Position numbers and translations under genes: made by a program. DNA of 38,974 bases from Paenibacillus agri (GTDB lineage: Bacteria > Bacillota > Bacilli > Paenibacillales > Paenibacillaceae): assembly GCF_013359945.1 (NCBI RefSeq), contig NZ_JABWCS010000180.1, forward strand, positions 1 through 38,974, written 5' to 3'. The notes beneath the pieces are model-generated. The model saw only the letters and a program-made list of their open reading frames with translations, had not been told where the DNA came from and searched no databases. Below are positions 14,592 through 22,929 of the stretch, piece after piece; the stretch's first letter is position 1; each line of letters opens with the position of its first letter.

Positions 14592-14894
14592 TTAGTAGGT
14601 ACCAGATCTCTTTCCCTTCAATACCGAGATGCCCCAGACTACCAAAGCGATTCCCAGAAGCGGTCCAATGATCCAGGAAAGCTTCGCGATCAGGGACATG
14701 ACACCGACGAACAATACTACCCAACCAATAAGCTTGTGACCTCTCTTGATTCCGTAGTACCCGAGAACAACCAGCAATACCGGGAACAACAATCTGAACA
14801 TCCCGTGAATCAGAGGAAGCGCAATTCCCATCAGCATGAGGGCACCAATTACGATCAGTACAATCGCCAGCCCGTTTCCTTGTCTTCTTTGCAT
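14592..14894 (-). CDS. Small membrane protein, LiaI-like, first gene of psp operon
   Basis: The 100-residue protein has a short basic N-terminus (MQRRQGNG) and four closely spaced hydrophobic segments (about 8-24, 30-46, 54-68 and 72-88), ending in a basic tail. Its position, first in the operon and directly before pspA, matches liaI in B. subtilis, where LiaI helps place the PspA homologue LiaH at the membrane. The sequence itself does not prove homology to LiaI. A candidate promoter with a palindromic ACCG-N4-CGGT site next to the -35 lies upstream (14936-14979). Confidence 0.75.
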   Translation of the reverse strand: MQRRQGNGLAIVLIVIGALMLMGIALPLIHGMFRLLFPVLLVVLGYYGIKRGHKLIGWVVLFVGVMSLIAKLSWIIGPLLGIALVVWGISVLKGKRSGTY

Positions 14895-14935
14895 TTTTTC
14901 TCACCGCCTTTCGTTCTCCTTAACCTTATGCTCTT

Positions 14936-14964
14936 ATTCTAGAGCAATCTGCGTTCTTTCAAAA
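14936..14964 (-). promoter_or_regulatory. Candidate promoter of the psp operon
   Basis: On the minus strand: -35 TTTTGA (14964-14959), 17 bases, -10 TAGAAT (14941-14936). The weak -35 is what one expects for an activator-dependent promoter. Confidence 0.45.
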
Positions 14965-14967
14965 CAG

Positions 14968-14979
14968 ACCGGGGACGGT
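14968..14979. promoter_or_regulatory. Candidate LiaR operator
   Basis: ACCGGGGACGGT has ACCG/CGGT arms and ends three bases upstream of the proposed -35 of the psp operon, a normal place for an activator of the LuxR class. It is assigned to LiaR only from context. Confidence 0.35.
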
Positions 14980-15097
14980 TTTTGGTACTGGACCTTAGTC
15001 GGGGAAGGTATGGGACTGCAGGCTGTTAGAGGGCTGGACAGGCTTAAAAGTGCGCTCATTTACGCGGAAAAATGCGGGTTTAGGCCAATTTTACAGC

Positions 15098-15126
15098 TTC
15101 ACAAGAAAATTATGGAAAGATATAAT
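15098..15126 (+). promoter_or_regulatory. Sigma-A promoter of the RR/HK operon
   Basis: TTCACA (15098-15103), 17 bases, TATAAT (15121-15126). The start of transcription is expected near 15133, giving a 50-base leader to the response regulator ATG. Confidence 0.75.
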
Positions 15127-15182
15127 TAATCATCTACTTCTTGTCCATTGGATTAATCTCAGGCACTCAAAGGGGAATACAA

Positions 15183-15872
15183 ATGACCACGTTATTGATC
15201 GTTGAGGACGACCTCAGTCTGAACAAGGGAATTGCGCTGACGCTCTCCCGAAGCGGATTCATCATCAAACAGGCTTATGATATAGCAACTGCGGAAGCCA
15301 TCATGGCTTCCTCGAGAATTAATCTGCTTATTCTGGATATTAATCTGCCTGATGGAAGCGGGCTGGACTTTTGCGAGAGCATTCGCATGGTATCCAAAGT
15401 GCCGATTATCTTTTTAACCGCCAATGATCTTGAGCCTGATATTGTCACCGGATTTGAGCTAGGGGGAGACGATTACATCACCAAGCCGTTCAGCCTGATG
15501 GTCCTGCGAGCCAGAGTGCTTGCTGTACTGAGAAGAACAGCCCCCGGCAATGAAGAACAAATAACAATGGGTCCACTATCCTTCGATTTTGGAAAGCTGC
15601 AATATTATAAGCACAATCAGCCGTTGAGTCTGAGCAGAACGGAGCAAAAGCTGCTGAAGGTGCTGGTCGCTAACCCCGGGAACATTTTGACGAGGGAACA
15701 GCTGATCAATAGAATCTGGAGCGAGGACGCCGACTTCGTGGACGAGAACGCGCTGACTGTAGCGATTAAGCGACTGCGGAGCAAGATTGAAGATGATCCC
15801 TCCTCTCCTCAATACATTAAGACCATCTATGGTCTGGGCTATATGTGGATGAAAGGACAGACTCCAGGATGA
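15183..15872 (+). CDS. OmpR-family response regulator
   Basis: The 229-residue regulator has a receiver domain (E8 D9 D10, phospho-acceptor D52 in LLILDINLPDGSG, FLTA, and K in DDYITKPFS). A winged-helix OmpR/PhoB DNA-binding domain follows (about 130-225, with LSRTEQKLLKVLVANPGNILTRE and IKTIYGLGYMW). The start ATG at 15183 has AAGGGG seven bases upstream; the reading frame extends further 5' only through a TTG. It overlaps the kinase gene by four bases (ATGA). With the downstream kinase and ABC genes it forms a peptide-antibiotic sensing and export module of the BceRS/VncRS type. The target promoter is likely the ABC operon at 16997. Confidence 0.92.
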   Translation: MTTLLIVEDDLSLNKGIALTLSRSGFIIKQAYDIATAEAIMASSRINLLILDINLPDGSGLDFCESIRMVSKVPIIFLTANDLEPDIVTGFELGGDDYITKPFSLMVLRARVLAVLRRTAPGNEEQITMGPLSFDFGKLQYYKHNQPLSLSRTEQKLLKVLVANPGNILTREQLINRIWSEDADFVDENALTVAIKRLRSKIEDDPSSPQYIKTIYGLGYMWMKGQTPG

Positions 15873-16897
15873 AGAAATACGTGCTGCAGAGCAAAGTGAT
15901 CTACCTCCTTTTCTTCGTTCTCTTCATTATCATCGTATCCGTCTATACAGGCATCCTTCTCTCGTTCTACGGGATGAATCTTAAGCTCCTATATGTTTCA
16001 CTTTTGTTCATATCATTAATAATCCTCTTGGGTGCTGCCTGGGTGTGGTTCCTGAAGTATCAATTCACTGCTCACATCCAAAAGGTGGACGATATTGTCG
16101 ACGGGGCCATTCATGGACGTGACCAGCTGACATTATATGAAGAGACTTCCTTATCTTCACTGGAACATAAGCTAATCCGGTACATAGAGACCTCTAAAGC
16201 AAGCGAACAGAATATGGCTGCCGAGAAGAACATCATCAAGGAATTGCTCTCTGACATTTCTCATCAAACCAAAACCCCGCTCTCCAACATTATGGTCTAC
16301 AGCCAGCTTCTTGAGGAGACTCCCCTACTGGATGCAGAGCCGCGGCATTTCGCCAGCCAAATCAAGACACAGTCAGCCAAGCTGGATTGGCTCATTCAGT
16401 CGCTGATCAAAATGTCCCGGTTGGAGTCGGGCATGATCTCCCTTCATCCAGATATTAATGACATCCTTTCGGCCACCACCTCAGCGGTAGCACAAGTGTT
16501 CAATCATGCAGAAAGTAAAAGGATCACTATTAGCATTAACTGTGACTCCGAAATTGCAGCCCGCCATGATACGAAGTGGACAAGCGAAGCCCTGTTCAAC
16601 CTGCTGGAGAACGCCGTAAAATACACAGCACCGGAAGGGAACATTCATGTAACCGCCGAAAGCAACGAGATGTTCACAGTCATCAAGATTTCAGATACAG
16701 GCCGTGGCATCGCCCCTGTAGATCTCCCTCATATTTTCAAGCGCTTCTATCGCGGGAAAAATGCCCGGGATGCAGAAGGTGTGGGAATCGGGTTATTTTT
16801 AGCAAGGGAAATTATTTCTGCACAGGGTGGCTACATCAAGGTAAGCTCTATTCCAGACAAAGGCACTGCCTTCTCTATCTTCCTTCCCCATAGGTGA
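15869..16897 (+). CDS. Sensor histidine kinase with short extracytoplasmic loop
   Basis: The 342-residue kinase has two membrane segments (about 10-34 and 40-62) separated by only a few residues, so it has almost no external sensing domain. The H box is LLSDISHQTKTPLSN with His131. The N box LFNLLENAVKYTA, the G1 box ISDTGRGIA, the F box IFKRFYRG and the G2 box GVGIGLFLA are all intact. The SHQTKTPL form of the H box and the two-segment plan resemble kinases coupled to ABC permeases (BceS, VncS types), which sense through the transporter. The start overlaps the regulator stop codon (ATGA). About 100 bases separate it from the ABC genes. Confidence 0.9.
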   Translation: MKKYVLQSKVIYLLFFVLFIIIVSVYTGILLSFYGMNLKLLYVSLLFISLIILLGAAWVWFLKYQFTAHIQKVDDIVDGAIHGRDQLTLYEETSLSSLEHKLIRYIETSKASEQNMAAEKNIIKELLSDISHQTKTPLSNIMVYSQLLEETPLLDAEPRHFASQIKTQSAKLDWLIQSLIKMSRLESGMISLHPDINDILSATTSAVAQVFNHAESKRITISINCDSEIAARHDTKWTSEALFNLLENAVKYTAPEGNIHVTAESNEMFTVIKISDTGRGIAPVDLPHIFKRFYRGKNARDAEGVGIGLFLAREIISAQGGYIKVSSIPDKGTAFSIFLPHR

Positions 16898-16948
16898 ATG
16901 TGTCAGAACCGACAGATTCCGGTCACGGTCCTGTCAGATTTGTTTGTT

Positions 16949-16962
16949 ACTCTCTAGAGAGT
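16949..16962. promoter_or_regulatory. 14-bp palindrome upstream of the ABC genes
   Basis: ACTCTCTAGAGAGT is a perfect palindrome 35 bases before the ATPase start. Just upstream, TGTCAGA, CGACAGA and TGTCAGA recur (about 16902-16940). They could be regulator sites for the adjacent response regulator. Confidence 0.35.
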
Positions 16963-16996
16963 GAACGGCCTTTACTTAACTTGGGAGGAATAAAAC

Positions 16997-17695
16997 ATGC
17001 CAATTTTAAGAATGGAGCAACTGAAGAAGCATTACGGTAAGGGTGAAAATACAGTTAAAGCGCTGGACGGTATATCTCTCACCGTAGAAAAAGGCGAGTT
17101 CCTCGCCATTGTAGGCACCAGCGGCAGCGGCAAAAGCACGCTCCTGCATATGCTGGGCGGTCTGGATCGGGCTACAGAAGGCAAAGTCTATGTGGACGGT
17201 CATGATCTTTTTGCCATGAACGATGAGAAGCTGACGATTTTCAGGCGCAGATCGGTAGGCTTCGTATTCCAGAGTTATAACCTGGTGCCTATTCTGAACG
17301 TACGGGAGAATATTGTGTTGCCGATTGAGCTCGACGGGGGGCGTGTAGATGAACCTTATTTTGATCTGGTTGTCCGTACGTTGGGTTTACAAGCGAAACT
17401 TCAGCAACTCCCCTCTCAACTGTCAGGTGGACAGCAGCAGCGAGTGGCCATTGCCAGAGCACTAGCGACCAAACCGTCAATCATTCTGGCGGACGAGCCG
17501 ACAGGCAATCTGGATAGCAAGACCAGTCAGGAAGTGCTGATTCTGTTGAAGCAGATGAGTGAGAAATTTAACCAGACTATTGTGATGATCACGCATAACG
17601 AGCAAATTGCCCAGACTGCGGATCGAATTGTGCGGATTGAGGATGGTATGATCGCCTCCGGTTCTACGGGAAATCCAGAGGTGAGCGGCGTATGA
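16997..17695 (+). CDS. ABC transporter ATPase (MacB/LolD/BceA type)
   Basis: The 232-residue ATPase shows Walker [10 protein letters not shown] (40-48), Q loop [16 protein letters not shown], signature [15 protein letters not shown], Walker [14 protein letters not shown] and the H loop [10 protein letters not shown]. The Q-loop and D-loop forms (PTGNLDS) are those of the MacB/LolD/BceA group that pairs with FtsX-type permeases. AGGAGG-like GGGAGGAA precedes the ATG. It overlaps the permease gene by four bases (ATGA). It powers substrate removal or mechanotransmission rather than classical import. Confidence 0.95.
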   Translation: MPILRMEQLKKHYGKGENTVKALDGISLTVEKGEFLAIVGTSGSGKSTLLHMLGGLDRATEGKVYVDGHDLFAMNDEKLTIFRRRSVGFVFQSYNLVPILNVRENIVLPIELDGGRVDEPYFDLVVRTLGLQAKLQQLPSQLSGGQQQRVAIARALATKPSIILADEPTGNLDSKTSQEVLILLKQMSEKFNQTIVMITHNEQIAQTADRIVRIEDGMIASGSTGNPEVSGV

Positions 17696-20226
17696 TCGTC
17701 ACGAATAACCGCAAAGTGATCTCCCGCTTGGCCCGAAAAAGCCTGCAAGCCAACCCTGCACGCAATTGGGCTATCATCTGTGCGATCGTGTTGACTACGC
17801 TTTTGATTACGGCCGTGTTCACCATGGCCCTCAGCATCAATAAATCGATGGAACGCGCGCAAATGCAGACCACCGGCAGTGATTTTCATGGAGGCTTTAA
17901 ATATTTAAATCCTGCCGAAATGGAACAGCTTCGCGTACACCCTTCTATTAAAGCGTATGGAGTTTCTCTTAAGGTAGGGGAAGTTAGCAGCTCTCTTTTC
18001 AAAAATAACCGTGTTGAGGTGCTGCATGTTGACGACAGCTATGCCAAGCATACCTTTGTCGATTTTATAGAGGGTGGACTGCCGTCAGGCGAGAACGAGA
18101 TTGTCTTGAACACCTGGGAGCTGGACATGCTTGGGGCGCAACATCAATTGGGTGCAGTGGTGCGGCTAGACATTGATACCGATGAGAAGGTCATTAGCCA
18201 GAACTTCACAGTCTCAGGATACTACGAAACAGATAAGAATCTGGCGATGTCCGGATTGGCTTTCGTATCCAAAGCTTTTACGGACAAAAACATTTCCGGA
18301 ATTGATCCTGACCACTCTGAAGCAACAGGTTCTTATGTTAACACATCCGATCTGGGCGTCATGCTGGACAACTCATTCCATATCGAAGAGAAAATCAAGG
18401 GGATCTTAGCTGACACTGGATTAAAAGTAGAATATGGCGTTAATCCTGCGTATGCCAGTGTATCTCTTTTTGACAATCTCTTGAATACCATTCCTTATAT
18501 CATAGTTATTCTGATCACCATGCTCAGTGGTTATTTGCTGATTTACAATATCTTTTATATTTCCGTAGTGCGTGATGTGAAATTTTACGGACTCCTGAAG
18601 ACCATAGGTACCACACCCCGGCAACTCAGAAAAATAATTCACACTCAGGCCCATTGGCTCTATCTGGTCTCCCTACCGTTCGGGCTTGGACTTGGCTACC
18701 TATTAGGCCGCCTGATCACACCCATGGGCAATAGCTTTTCAAGCAGCTCTGTCGGTACCGTATATTCTTCAAGTCCTTGGATATTTGTAGGAGCAGCCGT
18801 CTTCTCCTATCTAACGGTACGGATTGCGTCAAGCAAGCCAGGCCGAATGGCCTCGCGTATTTCTCCAGTAGAAGCTGTGAAATTTGCCGGTATCAACAGT
18901 GGTAGAAAGACTAGGACCAAGAAGTCCAAACATGGAGCGAAGCTGCATCATATGGCTTTCTCTAATTTGTTCAGAAGTAAAAAGAAATTAGGGTTGATGC
19001 TCTCTTCACTCTTTCTCAGCATCGTCTTGTTCAGTACGATTTTCACGGTAATCTCTTCGCTGGATGTGAACAAATATCTGGCAACCTTTATATCCGGTGA
19101 TTTGCTTGTTCAGAATGAAGTATTGACCAGCATCACAGGTGGACGTAATGGTGATCCCTATAGACTTACGGAAGCATTCTCTGATCAGCTTGGTAGCATT
19201 GACGGCGTTGAATCCGTGGATAAAGTTTATTACAGGTATGAGCGTATTCCTTTTGATGATACCTCCCGTGCTGTACTGGAGCCGCTGGCTGTTGGTGCTG
19301 CCCCTGATTCCCCTATCTCTTGGACGATGAAGACCGGGAAGATACCTGTTGATTTGTATGGAATAGACCCGGGTTGGTATACGCTGGTAGGTAAAGATAT
19401 GATCGCAGGCGAATTTGACCAGATGAAGTTCGATTCCGGCAAATATATACTCATTTCAAACGCTGATCTTTCGGATGATTCCGAGATAAATACCTACTAC
19501 CATCCAGGAGATATCCTATCCTTCCCGGCTCTCGGCAAAAGCTACGAAGTGATGGCCTTATTAAAGCAGGAAGGTATTTATGCAGCCACAACAAAACATT
19601 ATTCTGCGTATGGCTTCAACGCCTTTCTACCGTCTTCGGAGTTGCAGGAGGAACCCCTTGCGGACAGCGACCCGGCTATGATCGTTTCCGCCACACTTCA
19701 TGTCGATCCAGCCAAACTCGACAGCGTGAAGCAAGCAGCCAAAACAATCGTCCAGCCTGCTGATGAGCTGAGCTTAAAATCAAGAGAGGATTACAAAGCC
19801 GAACTTGGCGGATTCATCACCATTTTTCAAACGATAGGATACGGTCTCAGCTTCGTCATCGCTCTGATCGGTGTGCTGAATTATATTAATACCGTGCTTA
19901 CAGGCGTCCTCTCACGCAGAAACGAGTTTGCCGTTCTGGAGAGCATCGGCATGACTAAAAAGCAGCTTAAGCGCGTTCTGATTTATGAAGGGCTGTACAA
20001 CGTGCTTTTCACTGTACTTATAACCTCAACATTAGGTGTACTGCTGACCCATACCGTTGCTAAAAGCATTACCAATGCTATGGCCTTTACTGTATTTAGA
20101 ATGAGCTGGCTGCCCTTTATACTCACCGTGCCGGTGCTGCTAATCATCGCTTACACAGTAACCCTGAGAGCATATAAAACATTATCCCAATCTACGATTG
20201 TGGAGCGGCTGCGCGAAGCTGAGTAA
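17692..20226 (+). CDS. Large FtsX-family ABC permease
   Basis: The 844-residue permease has the repeated plan: TM1 (about 27-48), a large external domain (about 50-260), TM2-4 (about 266-380), TM5 (about 432-456), a second external domain (about 460-700) and TM6-8 (about 708-835). Each half has the FtsX cytosolic loop, VRDVKFYGLLKTIGTTPRQLRK and SRRNEFAVLESIGMTKKQLKR. This eight-segment, two-ectodomain layout differs from the ten-segment BceB with one ectodomain, so I do not call it BceB. It likely handles antimicrobial peptides or a lipid-linked substrate at the outer face and signals to the neighbouring kinase. It is followed by a terminator. Confidence 0.9.
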   Translation: MIVTNNRKVISRLARKSLQANPARNWAIICAIVLTTLLITAVFTMALSINKSMERAQMQTTGSDFHGGFKYLNPAEMEQLRVHPSIKAYGVSLKVGEVSSSLFKNNRVEVLHVDDSYAKHTFVDFIEGGLPSGENEIVLNTWELDMLGAQHQLGAVVRLDIDTDEKVISQNFTVSGYYETDKNLAMSGLAFVSKAFTDKNISGIDPDHSEATGSYVNTSDLGVMLDNSFHIEEKIKGILADTGLKVEYGVNPAYASVSLFDNLLNTIPYIIVILITMLSGYLLIYNIFYISVVRDVKFYGLLKTIGTTPRQLRKIIHTQAHWLYLVSLPFGLGLGYLLGRLITPMGNSFSSSSVGTVYSSSPWIFVGAAVFSYLTVRIASSKPGRMASRISPVEAVKFAGINSGRKTRTKKSKHGAKLHHMAFSNLFRSKKKLGLMLSSLFLSIVLFSTIFTVISSLDVNKYLATFISGDLLVQNEVLTSITGGRNGDPYRLTEAFSDQLGSIDGVESVDKVYYRYERIPFDDTSRAVLEPLAVGAAPDSPISWTMKTGKIPVDLYGIDPGWYTLVGKDMIAGEFDQMKFDSGKYILISNADLSDDSEINTYYHPGDILSFPALGKSYEVMALLKQEGIYAATTKHYSAYGFNAFLPSSELQEEPLADSDPAMIVSATLHVDPAKLDSVKQAAKTIVQPADELSLKSREDYKAELGGFITIFQTIGYGLSFVIALIGVLNYINTVLTGVLSRRNEFAVLESIGMTKKQLKRVLIYEGLYNVLFTVLITSTLGVLLTHTVAKSITNAMAFTVFRMSWLPFILTVPVLLIIAYTVTLRAYKTLSQSTIVERLREAE

Positions 20227-20265
20227 AAGGTCGGGACAACAGCGTCCTATAGTTCTGTTCGACAC

Positions 20266-20304
20266 AAAAGGGCCAACCCGGAATACACCCGGCTGGCCCT
20301 TTTT
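20266..20304 (+). terminator. Terminator of the ABC module
   Basis: AAAAGGGCCA pairs with TGGCCCTTTT, with an inner CCGG-type extension and a U tract at 20299-20304. It lies between the converging permease and metQ genes; metQ may also use it. Confidence 0.85.
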
Positions 20305-20330
20305 CACATCATCTTTTTAATATACAGATC

Positions 20331-21164
20331 TTATTTAAAAGCAGGCAGCGCGATATCCGCGTAATTGTCCTCAAGGAATTTCTTCACCTCAGGGCCGCTG
20401 ATCGCCTTGGCCAGCTTCTGGATGGCTTCGGAATCCTTGTTGTCCTCACGCGCTACCAGGGTAATTGCGAACTCGGAATCCTCGCTCTCTGTAATCAGCG
20501 CATCCTTTGTCGGCGTTAATCCCAGTGGTTTGGCATAGGCCGGAGTCATCGCTACCAGATCGGCATCATCCAGCATACGGGACAGCATCAGAAGATCTAC
20601 TTCCTTGAACTTGAAGTTCTTCGGATTCTCGGTAATATCAGCCTGTGTAGCTTGAATGCCTACGCCTTCTTTCAGCTTGATCAGTCCGGCAGCTTCGAAC
20701 ATCACCAGGGAGCGGCCGATGTTGGACGGGTCATTCGCCATGACGAGTGTAGCACCTTCAGGCAGATCAGCGATGTTCTTGTACCGTTTGGAATAACCGC
20801 CATAGATCGCATTGTACACCGGTTGAACAGCTACCAGATGTGCACCCTTGCTGTCATTGAATTGCTTCATGTAAGGAACGTGCTGGAAGAAGTTCGCATC
20901 CACTTCCTTGTTCGCCAGGGCTTCGTTCGGTTGTACGTTATCCGACAGCACCACAACTTCCATGTCCACGCCTTCTTCTTTCAACAGCGGTTTCACGATA
21001 TCCAGAATATCCGTCATCGGTGGAATCAGCGAAGCCACTTTAATTTTTACAGGCTCGGCGCTTGTCGGTGCCGGTGCTGCTTCATTCACGGATGTATTTT
21101 TGTTACCACAACCTGCCACGATCAATACCATTACTGCAAACAGCGCAATTATAGACTTCTTCAT
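20331..21164 (-). CDS. metQ: Methionine ABC transporter substrate-binding lipoprotein MetQ
   Basis: The 277-residue NlpA-family lipoprotein starts MKKSIIALFAVMVLIVAGCGN, a lipoprotein signal with Cys19 as lipid anchor after LIVAGC. The mature part has the NlpA hallmarks KIKVASLIPPMTDILDIV, VEVDANFFQHVPYMKQFN and ALITESEDSEFAITLVAREDN. MetQ binds methionine (D or L) outside the membrane and passes it to MetI/MetN. The start at 21164 gives a normal signal peptide; an upstream frame extension of 14 codons does not. It follows metI with 45 bases between them. The gene order metN-metI-metQ matches the usual operon. Confidence 0.9.
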   Translation of the reverse strand: MKKSIIALFAVMVLIVAGCGNKNTSVNEAAPAPTSAEPVKIKVASLIPPMTDILDIVKPLLKEEGVDMEVVVLSDNVQPNEALANKEVDANFFQHVPYMKQFNDSKGAHLVAVQPVYNAIYGGYSKRYKNIADLPEGATLVMANDPSNIGRSLVMFEAAGLIKLKEGVGIQATQADITENPKNFKFKEVDLLMLSRMLDDADLVAMTPAYAKPLGLTPTKDALITESEDSEFAITLVAREDNKDSEAIQKLAKAISGPEVKKFLEDNYADIALPAFK

Positions 21165-21209
21165 TAGTTTGATTACCCCCAGTTTTATATTCGTATATAG
21201 ATACAAGCT

Positions 21210-21872
21210 TTATTTCTTGTCCAGCAGCCGCGCTATAGTGCTGCCGCTGAACTGGACGATCTGTACCAGTACAATCATGACCACAATTGCGTAGGCCATC
21301 ACTTCAGTCTCATAACGCTGGTAGCCGTAACGGATCGCAAAGTCACCAACCCCGCCGCCGCCAACGACACCCATCACCGTGGAGAACGAGATGAAGCTAA
21401 TGGTTGAGGTGGTTAATCCCAGTACCAGCCCTGAACGGGCCTCGACATACAGAAATTTAAAAATCAGTCCTAGCCTCGAAGCACCCATCGATAACGCCGC
21501 CTCCGTAGTTCCGCGCGGAATCTCCAGCAATGCCTGCTCCACGAGACGGGAGTAATAGGCAATGGCGACAATGGACAACGGAACTGTGGCCGCAATCGTT
21601 CCAATAGCCGTTCCCACAATCAGACGAGTCACAGGAATCATGGCAACAACGAGCAGCAGGAACGGGAAGGAGCGCACGATGTTCACCAACGTGTTCAGCA
21701 CCAGAGACAACTTCTTATTCTCATACAGCTGACCCTTCCGGCAAAAATAGAGCAGCGTTCCCAGCGGGAGACCCAGCAGCACCGCCGCTCCCACGGAAAT
21801 GCCGACCATGACGAAGGTCTCCCCGATAGACTGCCACATTTGTTCCTGGTATTTGAAGGCATTCTCAAGCAT
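21210..21872 (-). CDS. metI: Methionine ABC transporter permease MetI
   Basis: The 220-residue permease starts MLENAFKYQEQMWQSIGETFVMVGIS. It has five membrane segments and the BPD EAA loop EIPRGTTEAALSMGASRLGLI, followed by SFISFSTVMGVVGGGGVGDFAIRYGYQRY, all typical of MetI. The start at 21872 is preceded by GAGGGAAG and overlaps the metN stop by eight bases, so the two are translationally coupled. It forms the membrane channel of the methionine importer with MetN and MetQ. Confidence 0.93.
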   Translation of the reverse strand: MLENAFKYQEQMWQSIGETFVMVGISVGAAVLLGLPLGTLLYFCRKGQLYENKKLSLVLNTLVNIVRSFPFLLLVVAMIPVTRLIVGTAIGTIAATVPLSIVAIAYYSRLVEQALLEIPRGTTEAALSMGASRLGLIFKFLYVEARSGLVLGLTTSTISFISFSTVMGVVGGGGVGDFAIRYGYQRYETEVMAYAIVVMIVLVQIVQFSGSTIARLLDKK

Positions 21873-22626
21873 AATCTTCCCTCGCTTTGCCAAGAATCTG
21901 CTCCCGGTAGGAACCGGAGCTGCTTGCCGCAGGAAGGAACTCTCCATCTGCCCGGGAAAAGGTATCTACAATTCGTCCATCCTCCATCACGGAGACATGG
22001 CTGCACAGTCTTTTGACGACATCCATCTCATGCGTGACGATAACGATCGTGACCCCAAGCTTCTCATTGATATGCTTCAGCACTCCAAGAATCTCCGTAG
22101 TCGTTGCCGGATCAAGCGATGATGTCGGCTCATCGCATAGCAGCAGCCCCGGATGATTCGCCAGCGCGCGGGCAATGGCTACCCGCTGCCGCTGCCCGCC
22201 ACTGAGCTGGGCAGGATACTGCCCGGCTTTATCTGCCAGTCCAACAAAGCGCAAGCATTCCTCCACCCGCTCCGTTCGCTCACGCTTCGGGACACCAGCC
22301 AGTTCCAGAGGGATAGAGACATTCCGGCTGACCGACACATTCGCTACAAGATTGAACTGTTGAAAAATCATCCCGATCTTCTGTCGTTCTTGTCGCAGCA
22401 GCTTCTCGGGCAGCACAGTCATTTCTCGGCCATTTAGAATAACGCTGCCTTCATCCGGCCGTTCCAGCAGGTTGATCAACCGCAGCAAAGTGGACTTTCC
22501 CGCCCCGCTTGCCCCGATAATTCCGTGTATAGAACCCTTTTCAACCTCAAGCGTCACCGAATCTACCGCCTGATACACGCCATCCTTGACTTCAAAGCTC
22601 TTGCTTATACGGCTCAGTGACAGCAT
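21865..22626 (-). CDS. metN: Methionine ABC transporter ATPase MetN, short form
   Basis: The 253-residue ATPase carries Walker A GASGAGKST (about 37-45), Q loop IFQQFNLVANVSVSRNV, signature [15 protein letters not shown], Walker B LLLCDEPTSSLDP and H loop VTHEMDVV. These are the MetN forms. Usual MetN proteins (about 340 residues) have a C-terminal NIL/ACT-like domain of about 80 residues that binds methionine and causes trans-inhibition. Here the protein stops about 20 residues after the ATPase core, so that feedback domain is absent. No T-box or SAM riboswitch is evident upstream. Confidence 0.9.
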   Translation of the reverse strand: MLSLSRISKSFEVKDGVYQAVDSVTLEVEKGSIHGIIGASGAGKSTLLRLINLLERPDEGSVILNGREMTVLPEKLLRQERQKIGMIFQQFNLVANVSVSRNVSIPLELAGVPKRERTERVEECLRFVGLADKAGQYPAQLSGGQRQRVAIARALANHPGLLLCDEPTSSLDPATTTEILGVLKHINEKLGVTIVIVTHEMDVVKRLCSHVSVMEDGRIVDTFSRADGEFLPAASSSGSYREQILGKAREDYA

Positions 22627-22929
22627 ATGAATCCCCTCCTTCCCATGCCTTACGGCAGCAGCAAGTGATCAGGTAAATATTGTACTATAAATATTCAAAA
22701 ACTGTTTTATTCAAAATCTCCTTAAATAATAAGGTATTTTATCGCCTGTGTCATTAATTTTCTCAAAATGATATATCCTCTTTTGGAAAAGCACCACGAA
22801 TACAAAAAAATCCCCGCCGCGAGAAGGAATCGCGAAGAGGATTTTACTGATTATAACCCGAACTGCTTACTGATATACCACATACTTAAACAACGTCTGC
22901 ACAACTACACAGCTGCATAACTTGTAGAT
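22627..22929. other. Gap between metN and the GntR gene
   Basis: AT-rich. It holds the terminator at 22804-22845 and, closer to metN, a TACAAT (minus strand, plus 22678-22683) that could be a -10 without a clear -35. I see no riboswitch-like conserved core. Confidence 0.4.
22804..22845 (-). terminator. Terminator of the amino-sugar-acid operon
   Basis: On the minus strand AAAATCC...CGCGA pairs imperfectly with TCGCG...GGATTTT and is followed by seven U. It lies about 85 bases after the GntR gene. Confidence 0.8.

Noticed and set aside
22627..22929. SAM riboswitch or T-box before metN
   Set aside because: No long leader, no conserved core and no terminator/antiterminator pair is seen between the metN start and the preceding terminator.
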